Position numbers and translations under genes: made by a program. Shown piece by piece: positions 11,401-23,400 of a DNA stretch of 64,000 nt. The stretch's first letter is position 1. Every line of letters starts with the position of its first letter. The notes beneath the pieces were generated by a model. That model was not told where the DNA came from. It worked only from the letters and a program-made list of their open reading frames with translations, and searched no databases. Location: NCBI GenBank assembly GCA_029706075.1, contig JAINUG010000173.1:186001-250000 (forward strand), read 5' to 3'. Source of the stretch: Aldrovandia affinis. Its lineage: Eukaryota > Chordata > Actinopteri > Notacanthiformes > Halosauridae.

Positions 11401-14400
11401 GAGCAGAGACGTGTATCAACTCATTTCACTTAGTGAATGAAAGCCGTGGGTGTTTTGCTCTTAGATGAAACATTTCTTACTCATAGACTCTATATGTCAT
11501 GAGATTTCAACTGACGTATTAAAGCACTGAAGCACCAACCATGAGCCTGTATCCAGCCACCGAATGTGGGCTTTATCATCCGAATAGCTATTGGTCAGTT
11601 GTACATGGAAGCTATGTACATGGTTAGATTCAGGTTCTAAGCTTTCAAATGAGCTCTCATTGGCTTCTCAGTATTACTGTTGGGCTGACATCAGTCAATA
11701 TGTATCTGACTAGTCCAGTTCACTGAAAATCAGGGAAGTGCTGTATACGAATGCGAATGCGTTTTAGTGTCTTTGGAGGTCTGGGAAGAGGTTTTTGAAG
11801 ACACTGATGAAGACGTTGTCTTGTTTTTGGAGGGTGATTTGTTTTCCCTGAGTGTTAACTCTGAGTAGGACGCATATGACAACACTACCCATGTTGTTGT
11901 TACCATAATGATCTGTTTGGATCCACCTGGAAAACATTCTGGCTAATGGGGCTCTGGTTTAATAGAGGGCTCTGGTTTAAATTCTACAACTGATTTATAG
12001 TATGTCAAAAAAAGATATAATAATTTGCCCTTCATTATACTTTTTAACCCTCTGAGGTCCGTGCTAAGCTTTTAGATGTTTTTTGATTTTGGCATGGTCT
12101 GATATTTATCTCAATTTCATCAATTTAACACACACTTACTCCAAAGTGTTTGATATTTTTATTTGAAGGACAATCACAGCTACATTTGTATGCCATCAAT
12201 AGTTTGGTCAGTATCATATGCAGCTTGTAAATAGATCTACAAACACACAAGTTAAAAATAGTAAATTTTTCTGCTGTCACAAAAGTTGTGAAAGCACACA
12301 CTAAACTATAGTGACGAATTGTTTTGCCAATGTGCGTTTGTTCATCAAGGTCTTGGTTATGTAAGGGTGTGAAAACAGTTTAGCACATCTGAGATCTAAA
12401 TAGCTAAAAACCAGTTTTTATCAGAACTGGTCACATTTATTTCAGGCTGTGGGAGGGCTAAATGCTAAATACCTGAATATTCATTATTCATTGTCCACAC
12501 CTCTAAGATCTGTCAGATGGGCCATCTCACTGGGCCATCAGTGTTATATTCTGAGTTCCTGTTCTGTTGTTTTTGGTCTTTGTTTATTTTTCATTCAGTC
12601 CTTATTCATTATTCTTTATCCAGTATTGCATTTTCCCTGTTCTGTCACGTTCTGCTCCCTATATATTAGGTAGATGTGTATAGTACTAACCAACTAATCT
12701 ACTAACGTTAGGGATTTAGATTAAGTTACTAACACGCGGAATATGTTTGGCGTCACAAGACGCGGAATTCATATATTTTCACGAGTATTTGAAAACAAGC
12801 GAAATAAATAACATTTTAGGCTGTTTGAAAAGTATTCTTCCATAGATCTTGTGTGCATATTGCAATTTTGTTACGTTGCAACACGCGGAATATGTAGTCA
12901 CAAGACGCGGAATTCATATATTGAATATATATACGAGTATTTGATAACATGGCAAATCAAATATAGTTACTTACTCTTCGTCAGTTATTGTCTTCGTCGC
13001 TTTTCATCAATACTCTCAAACACTGCAGCGCAGAAAATCTTTCCATCTTGAATAAAATTGTATGTCTGTATAAAATCTTGCTTCAAATTGTCGGGACAGT
13101 TTATGTGTTTACGCCGGCGTTTTCACACATGGCCCCACGCCCCTCCCCACACACTTCGCTGAAACTCGCCCCTAGTTACCATGTCAATAGAAGGGGGACG
13201 TTACTACCAGGTAAAAAAGAGAGTAAAAGGCAAGGTTTACTTTTGGTCTAATTAACCTAATTTAAAAAATCCCATTTGATTTGCCAGTGCTCAAATCGGA
13301 AAGTCGCGATTCTAAGGTTTCTGTCAATGTTTTTGTCGCGTGTGTATGATAAAATATCGCGAAGTTAGAAATAGTAATATACTTGTATTGCTGCTTGGAT
13401 CGGCGCCGATCCAGCCGACCTCAGGGGGTTAATGAGCACAAATTCAATCATACAAATGTATGGAACAGCACTCACTCACTCACATAACCAAAAAAAGCCT
13501 TTTTTGTGAAAAAGAAATGAAATGATTGTTTGAAAATGTTTTTAGTCCTATGCTTGGCCTTTCTCGAATGCATTGGTTAGCAAAGACTTGAGTCGAGATG
13601 GTGGTGACTTGAACTTATTAGCCACTTTGGCTTTCAGATACTTGTAGCTAGGCATGGGACGGTTACCGTAATAATGGTATACCGCGGTATAACAGGCCAC
13701 GGTATAACTAACTACAAACATTTAGTTTCCACGGTATATGCTCTACGGTATTTTTTATTAAAAGAAGCCAAAAATAAATAAAATGCTATGCCGAAAATCT
13801 ATGCACCCCCCCCCCCCGAAAACGAACCTAAGGTAATTGAGATTCAGAATTTCACTTGGTGCAGAATTCTACTTATGGCGGCATTGCGCGCGGAGTCAGT
13901 TGTGGAGCCAGTGAGATTTGTCGTCTGCTCCACGTTGATTCAGTCATGGCAGCCAGGTTCGAAATAGGAGGTGAACCACCCGAACTGTATCCCCCGTCCA
14001 AAAAGACTAAATCAGCAGTATGGGAATATTTTGGATACAAGAAAAACACAGAAGGCAACTTGGAGGAGGAAGGTGCCCCAACATGTAAAACATGCCTGAG
14101 AAGCGTGGCAGCAAGAGGAGGCAATACCCAGTGGCGTAGCGTGGGTTACCAGCACCCGGGGCGAGGCACGTAACGGTGCCCAACCTTTTCGGTGCCAGAC
14201 CATTTTCCGCGGACCGGGGGGGGTGGTACACGCGAAAAAATGTTTTGTTTTTTTCGTCTTCTGAAATTTTGCGCCCCTCGAAATTTTGCGCCCGGTGCGC
14301 CCGCACCGATTGGAGACTGCACGCTACGCCTCTGGCAATACCTCAAACCTGATAACGCATCTCCGGGATCACCACCCAGCACTCCTAGCCAAGTTCAAGG

Positions 14401-17400
14401 TAACGTAGTCTTTAGCAATACTTAGGTGCCTTGCTAGCTAACATTAGTGAAATAAATACTATAGGATAGTTAGCAAGGCAGATAACACGGCAAGACGTTC
14501 GCTCAGTGAAGTAACGTTAGGGGGGAAAAGCTAGCTGATTACTAGCTATCTAACGTAGCTAGCTAGCTAACGTTAGCTAACTCCCATCATCAGCTAGCTT
14601 TTCCCCCCTAACGTCATTGAGCAAATGTTCTGTATGTGCGCGGAGAGTAGCCCCAGAGAGGGTGTTCAGTTCGAGTGGACACATCCTCTCACCTCACCGC
14701 TGCAAACTAAATCCTGTGAAGGTGAACATGCTCACGTTTCTCCATAAAAACCTGGACTGAGAGAGTGAGCAGCAAATGTGTGGATTAGAAAGTGAAACCT
14801 AGCTATGCCTATGGTTGTAGAGCTGCAGGTTTAGGCTCATTGCATTTATTTAGAATTTTATTTTGAAGTGTTTTATTTTTCAGAAAATAATAGTTTTACA
14901 GTATAAAGTTTACACAAATATTGAACAAATATTCTGTTAAAATAAAATAAATCGTAAAAAAAAATCTGTTTGTTTTTTTACCCAGATTTGAGAGGTGCGC
15001 CGCCGCCGCGCTAATACCGTGGTAATGGTATACCGCGGTATTTTTTCCCAAGGTTATCATTAAGTCAAAATCTCATACCGTCCCATGCCTACTTGTAGCA
15101 CTGTGCTACATGTCTTACTTGTACATGGCTGATCGGATTTGATGTATTAAAATTCTTGCTTGAGTTGTCTCCTCTTGAAATCTCACTGGAGCATTCATTA
15201 CAAATAGCAAGTCTGTTGTCTTTCTCCGACACCTTGTAAAGTGCCCACACAGCCGACATTTTCTTCGCATGACAGTGTCAACAAAAACAGAACATCTTAA
15301 AGCAAGGAGAATAGCATTATAGCTTGGAAATAAACAGAATTTTACACCGGTATCGTAATTTCAATTAACGGTGGCAAATTTACAAATGTTGATGATTGCG
15401 GTTAGGCTATAACATTGTTGCTGCAAGTACTGTAACAAAGTGGTCCCGGGGGAAGATGGGAATATGTCTAATCTATTCAATTTATCACAAAAAGGAATAA
15501 TGATGAATGTATGGTGAAAAAAAAGAGAGGCAGAGGCAAGCAAAAAATCATATGCAGACGCGAAAAGGCAGCCATATACAGTGAAGGAAATAATTATTTG
15601 ATCCCTTGCCGATTTTGTAAGTTTGCCCACTGACAAAGAAATGAACGGTCTATAATTTTAATGGTAGGTTTATTTTAACCGTGAGAGACAGAATATTGAA
15701 AAAAATCCAGAAAATCACATTATATCAAATATATACATTGATTCGCATTTGATTGTGTGAAATAAGTATCCCCTAGCAAAACATGACTTAGTACTTGTGG
15801 AGAAACCCTTGTTGGCAAGCACAGAGGTCAGACGTTTCTTGTAGTTGGTCACCAGGTTTGCGCACATCTCAGGAGGGATTTTGGTCCACTCCTCTTTGCA
15901 GATCCTCTCCAAATCCTTAAGGTTTCGAGGCTGTCGCTTGGCAACTCGAAGCTTCAGCTCCCTTCACAGATTTTCTATGGGATTAAGGTCCGGAGACTGG
16001 CTAGGCCACCCCATGACCTTAATGTGCTTCTTCTTGAGCCACTCCTTTGTTGCCTTGGCTGTATGTTTTGGGTCATTGTCGTGCTGGAAGACCCATACAC
16101 GACCCATTTTCAGTGTCCTGGCTGAGGGAAGGAGGTTGTCGCCCAAGATTTCACGGTACATGGCCCCGTCCATCCTCCCCTCGATGTGGTGAAGTCATCC
16201 TGTCCCCTTAGCAGAGAAACACCCCCAAAGCATAATGTTTCCACCTCCATGCTTGATGGTGGGGATGGTGTTCTTGGGGTCATAGTCAGCATTTCTCTTC
16301 CTCCAAACACAGCGAGTCGAGTTGATGCCAAAGAGATCAATTTTGGTCTCATCTGACCACATCACCTTCTCCCAAGCCTTCTCTGAATCATTCAGGTGTT
16401 CATTGGCAAACTTCAGACGGGCCTGTACATGCGCCTTCTTGAGCAGGGGGACCTTGCGGGCGCTGCAGGACTTTAATCCACTACGGCGTAGTGTGTTACC
16501 AATGGTTTTCTTGGTGGCTGTGGTCCCAACTGCCTTGAGATCATTAACAAGCTCCTCCCGTGTAGTTCTGGGATGATCCCTCACCTTTCTCATGATCATC
16601 GATACCCCACGAGGCGAGATCTTGTGTGGAGCCCCAGACCGAGGGCGATTGATGGTCATTTTGTGTTTCTTCCATTTTCGAATAATCGCACCAACAGTTG
16701 TCTCCTTCTCACCAAGCTGCTTGCCGATGGTCTTGTAGCCCATTCCAGCCTTGTGCAGGTCTACAATCTTGTCCCTGACGTCCTTAGACAGCTCTTTGGT
16801 CTTGCCCATGGTGGAGAGGTTGGAATCTCATTGATTGATTCTGTGGACAGGTGTCTTTTATACAGGTAACGAGTTGAGATTAGGAGTACTTTCTTAAAGT
16901 GAGAGGACTAATCTAACCGGTCTGTGGGAGCCAGAATTCTTGCTGGTTGGTAGGGGATCAAATACTTATTTCACACAATCAAATGCAAATCAATTTATAT
17001 GTTTTATTTAGTGTGATTTTCAGGATTTCTTTTTGGATATTCTGTCTCTCAATGTTAAAATAAACCTACCATTAAAATGATAGACCGTTCATTTCTTTGT
17101 CAATGGACAAACTTACAAAATCGGCAAGGGATAAAATAATTATTTCCTTCACTGTATATATATATATATGTGTGTGTGTGCATGTATGTACAGTGGCGTG
17201 AAAAAGTATTTGCCCCCTTCCTGATTTCTTCTTTTTTTGCATATTTGTCACACTTAAATGTTTCAGATCATCAAACAAATTTTAATATTAGACAAAGATA
17301 ACCTGAGTGAATACAAAATTCAAAAAAAAAAAAAAAAAAAGCTATCCAACCCTACTTGGCCCTATATGAAAAAGTAATTGCCCCCCCCCCCTTAATAAAT

Positions 17401-20400
17401 CAACCGATCAACCACATTTTTTTAAAGCGGAGTTCAATTTCACAAGCCGCACCCAGGCCTGATTACTGCCAGACCTGTTGAATCTAGAAATCACTTAAAT
17501 TGAACCTGTCTGACAAAGTGAAGTAGGCTCAAATATCTCAAAAAGCAGCACATGATGCCGCGATCTAAAGAAATTCAAGAACAGATGAGAAACAAAGTCA
17601 TTGACATCTATCAGTCTGGAAAGGGTTACAAAGCCATTTCTAAGGCTTTGGGACTCCAGCGAACCATGGTGAGAGCCATTATCTACAAATGGAGAAAACT
17701 TTGAACAGTGGTGAACCTTCCTAGGAGTGGCCGGCCTACCAAAATTACTCCCAAGAGACGGGGGCGCTAGCGAGCAGCAATGGAGTAGGTTGTGTTTCTG
17801 TGAGCTCTGCTGAAATCCGTACAAAAAGATATATTATTGGCACGATATTCTCGCAAAAGGTTGCTAAGTGACGTCGTTTACTTGTTGGTGTCTCCTTGTG
17901 CACTTTTTGTGCACATTATGTAAATGGCCTCTGGACTGCGAAAGTTTGCGTATAACAAGAGACACGCGGAAGCTACTAGCAAGACCGATATCGATCCTAG
18001 CAAACTAGCTAAAATGGCGGATATGGACAAGTTGAGGGCTGAGATTTTGACTTCTCTGAAAAGTGACATTGCCACTCTCATTCGATCTGAATTGAAGACC
18101 GTGCTCGCGGAGGGGTTTGGCGACATTAAATCCGAACTCCAAGCGGTAAAATTGGAACTTGTCGCCAATACCGCTATGCTTCGCTCCGACCTGGATAAAA
18201 TGAAAACGACCATAACTGACATGGAGCACGGTCTATCCACATGCTCGGATGACATGACTGCTTTGCAAACTACTGTGGGCAAATTGGAATCGGCAGTGAC
18301 AAGTCTGCAAGAAAAATGCCTTGACCTAGAGGGGCGAATGAGGAGGTCTAATATCAATGTCTAATATCAATGTCGCGGAGGGACCGGGTTCGGCTTCCCC
18401 TACAGCTGTTTCAAAGTTGCTGCGGGAAGCTCTGCACTTGGACAAGGACCTGGTGATAGACAGATCGCATCGCAGTCTTCAACCAAAACACCCCAGTGGC
18501 AAACCTAGGGCTATCATAGCTAAGCTACACTACTATCAGGATTGCGCTGATATCCTTCGGAGGGCCAGGGAAACCGGTCCGTTGCAGTTGAATGGAACGA
18601 CAATCCTGATTTTCCCCGACTACCCTCCAAGCGTCGCTCAGGCAAGATCGGCGTTCAACGATGTTAGAAAGCTTCTGCGAGGACGAGACGGAGTCCGGTA
18701 TGGCATGTATTATCCTGCAAGATTTCGGATTACACACAACGGTACCGAGAAGCAGTTTCAAGATCCAGTGGAGGCAATGGCGTATGTAAAGGCGAGTATT
18801 TCGCAACCGGCTGAGGACGGGTAGCGTAATGTCATCGGATGCATACATAGAACTTCGGCAAATTTGATTGTTTATAAAAAGAGACTGAACCAATTCTTGT
18901 TTATTAGAGATGACTGCCCGATATCAAATCAAATCAAATCAAGTTTATTTGTATAGCGCTTTTCACAACAGAATTGTCACAAAATGCTTAACAGAGGGGG
19001 AACCCAGGCCTAGACCCCCCCAAAAGCAAGCCTAACGGCAACAGTGGCAAGGAAAAACTCCCTAGGTAGGGAGAAACCTTGGGAGGAACCAGACTAAAAA
19101 GGGGGAGCCCATCCTCTTCTGGCCGGCACAGGGTATGTCAAAAAGACCATGTCATGGTCAGTCCAAGGTTAGTCTGAGTTAGGTAGTCAGCGGGGGGCTA
19201 AACCACGCGGAGAGGGTCCAGATCCAGGAACTGGGGTTGGCGTGGGGGTGAGGGTTGATGGGGGCAGCTCACACTTCTCGCAGGATCTAGGGCTCGGGGC
19301 AGGTGCCCCGAGTCAGAGGCCGAGGCAGAGAAGAGAACATGCAGTCAGAAAAAAAAAAAAGCAGTGCTATAGCCAGTAGCATTATGTAAGAGCAGGGGAG
19401 CACAAGCATAGGAAATATACAGATAGCCCCAACAGGTGTAAGCTATGGCAGCATACCTATTAGGAGAGGGACAGAGAAAACACGCAGCCATGTGAGAGTT
19501 CCAAACAATCCACACCTGATCAAGGATAACCAGCATAACAGTGGTGGTAACACATTGAGGAGGTGACAGTATGGAAAGTTTCTCACTCCATAAGACACTA
19601 AGGCACGGCCTTCTCCATCTCTCCACCTAGACTATGTTTGGCAGTAAGCTAGGCTGAAAAGATATGTTTTTAATCTACACTTAAAAATTGAAACTGTGTC
19701 CGAATCCCTAACATGCCTTGGTAAACCGTTCCACAACAGAGGAGCTCTAAAAGAGAAGGCTCTACCACCAGCTGTGCTCTTCAAAATTCTAGGGAGTAAT
19801 AGATGGCGGCTTCTTGAACGAAGCAGTCGTGTCGGCTTATAGGGGCAATCATTTCGGTCAGATATAAAGGTGCAAGTCCGTTTACTGCTTTAAAAAGTTA
19901 GCAACAGTACTTTATAATCAGCCCGATATTTAATAGGAAGCCAATGTAGTGATGCTAACACTGGAGTAATGTGCTCATACTTTTGGATCTAGTCAAAATA
20001 CGTGCCGCTGTATTCTGTACTAGTTGAAGACTCTTTAGAGAGCTACTAGAGGAGCCGGATAATAAGGCATTACAATAGTCTAGCCTCGATGCAACAAAAG
20101 CATGCATCAAGGTTTTAGCATCCTCTAATGACAGAAAGTGCTGAATTTTAGCTATGTTTCTTAGGTGAAAGAAAGCTACTCTGGAAGTGTTTTTAATATG
20201 AGTGTCAAATGTAAGGTCTGATCAATAATAAAACCAAGGTTCTTAACCATAATACTTGATGTAACTATGCAATCACCTGCATTTAACTGCAGATCCAACT
20301 TGTTCCTTAATTTTTTGGGGCCCAAAACCATCATCTCTGTTTTATCTGAATTTAAAAGCAGGAAATTTACTGTCATCCAGTTCTTTATATCAGAGATACA

Positions 20401-23400
20401 AGCCTCTAATTGAGTGAGTTTAAGTGTTTCACCTGGTTTCATTGATATGTACAGCTGTGTATCATCGGCATAGCAATGGAAATTTACACCATGTTTACGA
20501 ATAACATTGCAGTGGTAGCAAGTATAATGAGAACAGTAATGGTCCCAGCACTGAGCCTTGTGGAATACCATATTTAACCTGAGAGTAGTCAGAGAACTCT
20601 TGATCTAATTGCACAAATTGAAACCGGTCTAATAAGTATGATTTAAACCATGAGAGTGCCCGTCCACGCAAACCAACCAGGTTTTCTAGCCTATGAAGGA
20701 GAATCTGGTGGTCAATAGTGTCAAAAGCAGCACTTATGTCAAGGAGCACTAGAATAGAAACACAACCAGTGTCCAATGCTAACAGTAAGTCATTTACAAC
20801 TTTAATAAGTGCTGTCTCAGTGCTATGGTTTGGTCTAAAACCTGATTGTAATGTTTCATATAGATTATTCGTTTTTAGGAAAGCAGTTAATTGTTGAGCT
20901 ACAGATTTCTCTAAAATTTTTGACAAAAGGGCAGATTTGAAATGGGCCTATAGTTCTTCAGATTAACAGGATCAAGATTTGGTTTCTTTAGAAGAGGCTT
21001 GATTACTGCTACTTTTAAAGACCTAGGTACGCAACCCAATAATAGGGATGTATTTATGATATCTAACATGGGCTGGCCTAGCACAGGCAAAAGCTCTTTA
21101 ATAAGCTTTGTTGGTATGGGGTCTAACAGACATGTAGATGATTTGGAGGACATAACCAGTTTACTGAATTTGTCCAGATCCAAGGAGTGAAAAACTCAAG
21201 GGTCTCTACGCAACCCTGCTCCTGATAGCCCTGTGCTATCTCGGCAGTTGGAGTGCTAGATATTGGAGTCATTTTCATAATTTGTTCTCTGATTGTCTCA
21301 ATCTTATCAGTAAACGAGTTCATAAAGTCATTTGAATTATAGTTAGAAGGATAACTGATGGAAACTGAAGACTGTTTTTTGTCAGTTTAGCTACCGTGTT
21401 AAATAGAAATCTTGGGTTGTTTTATTCTGGTCAATTAGTTTCGAGAAGTACGATGACCTAGCTGTAGTAAGAGCGTGCTTGTATTCGATGAGGCTGTCCT
21501 TCCAAGCAGAGCGAAAAACCTCTAAATTGGTAGAGCGCCATCTGCGTTCTAATTTTCTGGAAACTTGTTTAAGGGCACGGGTATGGTCGGTAAACCAGGG
21601 TGCAAGTTTCTTCTCACTGCATTTTTTCTCTTGAGGGGGTGCGACCGCATCAAGTGTATTCCGTAAAATGTGATTTAACGCATCAGTTTGATGATCAATT
21701 GACAAAAGGCTATTTGGGTCCTGACTTGATACTAAGGATTCGGGAAGTAAGTTTATACATTTTGAAGCCGTCAATGAATTTATAGAGCGGCTGGAATAGT
21801 ATTTAGGTTCGATTTAATAGGAATATTTACCTGAATTTCAAAAGAAATCAAAAAGTGATCCGATAGTACAGGATTATGGGGAGACACAATGATATTCTCG
21901 ACATCGATACCATAGGATAAGACTAAATCTAAGGTATGATTGTGGCGGTGGGTTGGTTCAGATATATTTTGAACAAAACCGACAGAGTCAATAATAGCTG
22001 CAAAAGCCAGTCCTAAAGGGTCACTGTCATTATCAACATGTATGTTGAAATCTCCAACAATCACAACTTTATCCGCCATAGTTGCCAAGCTTGATAAAAA
22101 CTCTGCAAACTCGGAGAGAAAAACAGTATACGGTCCAGGTGGTCTATAAATAGTTATTAAGAGGAAGGATTGCACTGAGGTAACTAGATCTTTTGACCGT
22201 CCAGAAAGCATAGAAAGCGATTCAAAAGAGGAGAACTTATCCCCACATTTAGGTGTAAAACTAAATTTTGTCGAAAAATCACAGCAACACCGCCCCCTCT
22301 ACCGGACAGACGTGGCGCTTGGCAGCTGGCATAACCATCGGGAGATGCCTCATTAAGTGCACTGTATTCGTCAGGCCTAAGCCAGGTTTCAGTGAAACTA
22401 ATCAGGTCAAAACTATGGTCGGTGATTAGTTCGTTCACAAGAACTGCCTTGGGGGAAAGTGATCTAACATTTAACAATCCACATTTAAGATGCGTCTTAC
22501 TACAGGCAACACTTACTGCAGGCTGAGAGGTTTTAATATAAATAAGATTGTGTACCCAAATGCCACGACAGCCAGTGTGCTCAGATAGCTTTTACTTCTA
22601 AAACCATTTCCAAAACGAGGGACAGACACAGTCTCAATAGCTAAGCTAGTCACGGGTTTTGGAAGCTAGCAGACAGTGGTTTAGGACCAGAAGTCTGCTG
22701 CCTGGCTAGCGCTCTGAGAGGTCATAAACTTTGCGGAATTTATACTACGGGATAATGTTCTAGATAATAGAAGAGAACCTCTCCAGTTCGGGTGGAGTCC
22801 GTCTCTCTTCAGTAAGCCAGGCTTTCCCCAAAAAGTAGGCCAATTGTCTATGAAGCCCAAGTCGTTGTCAGTACACCAGTTAGCCATCCAGCGATTTAGC
22901 AACGTGAGTCTACTGTAGACTTCGTCACTCCTACGGGTAGGGATAGGGCCAGAGATAATTACTTCCCGACTGAGTGTTTTAGCGAGCTTACACACCGAAA
23001 CAAAATTATTTTTAGTGATCTCCGACTGCCTATGTCGGACATCGTTGGTGCCAGCGTGGATAATAATTTTAGAATATTTACGATTATTCTTAGCTAGCAC
23101 CTTTAAGTTTGCCTCCACGTCGGTAGCTCTGGCCCCAGGCAAACATTGGACTATGGTCGCTGGTGACTCTATCCTCACGTCTCGTAAAATGGAATCGCCA
23201 ATTATCAGAGCTTTCTCAGTAGGTGTATTACTGAGTGGGGAAAACGATTCGAAACGTGAGTTAGGTGTATGACCTCCTTGGGACGGCGACTATGCCTCCC
23301 TCGAACCGTGACAAAAGCGCCTTGCTGCGAAGGCTCTGCTGGGGGAATAGCACTAATGTCTAGGCTATTTAAACTCCCTGGTGCGTCCGGCGCCAACAGA

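Larger units (their letters stand above)
13649..15091 (+). mobile_element. hAT element B with 8 bp target duplication
   Basis: Terminal inverted repeats begin TAGGCATGGGACGGT on the left and, inverted, TAGGCATGGGACGGTATGAG on the right. An exact 8 bp duplication CTTGTAGC lies at 13641-13648 and 15092-15099. The 8 bp duplication and a BED-type zinc finger exon mark it as hAT. The transposase catalytic domain is missing, so it is non-autonomous. It is inserted in an older hAT (A) and is itself interrupted by a 206 bp hAT MITE. Confidence 0.85.

Noticed and set aside
15361..15636. 91-codon minus ORF as a gene
   Set aside because: It falls in the noncoding 5' region of hAT A, overlaps the Tc1 boundary and has no family match.
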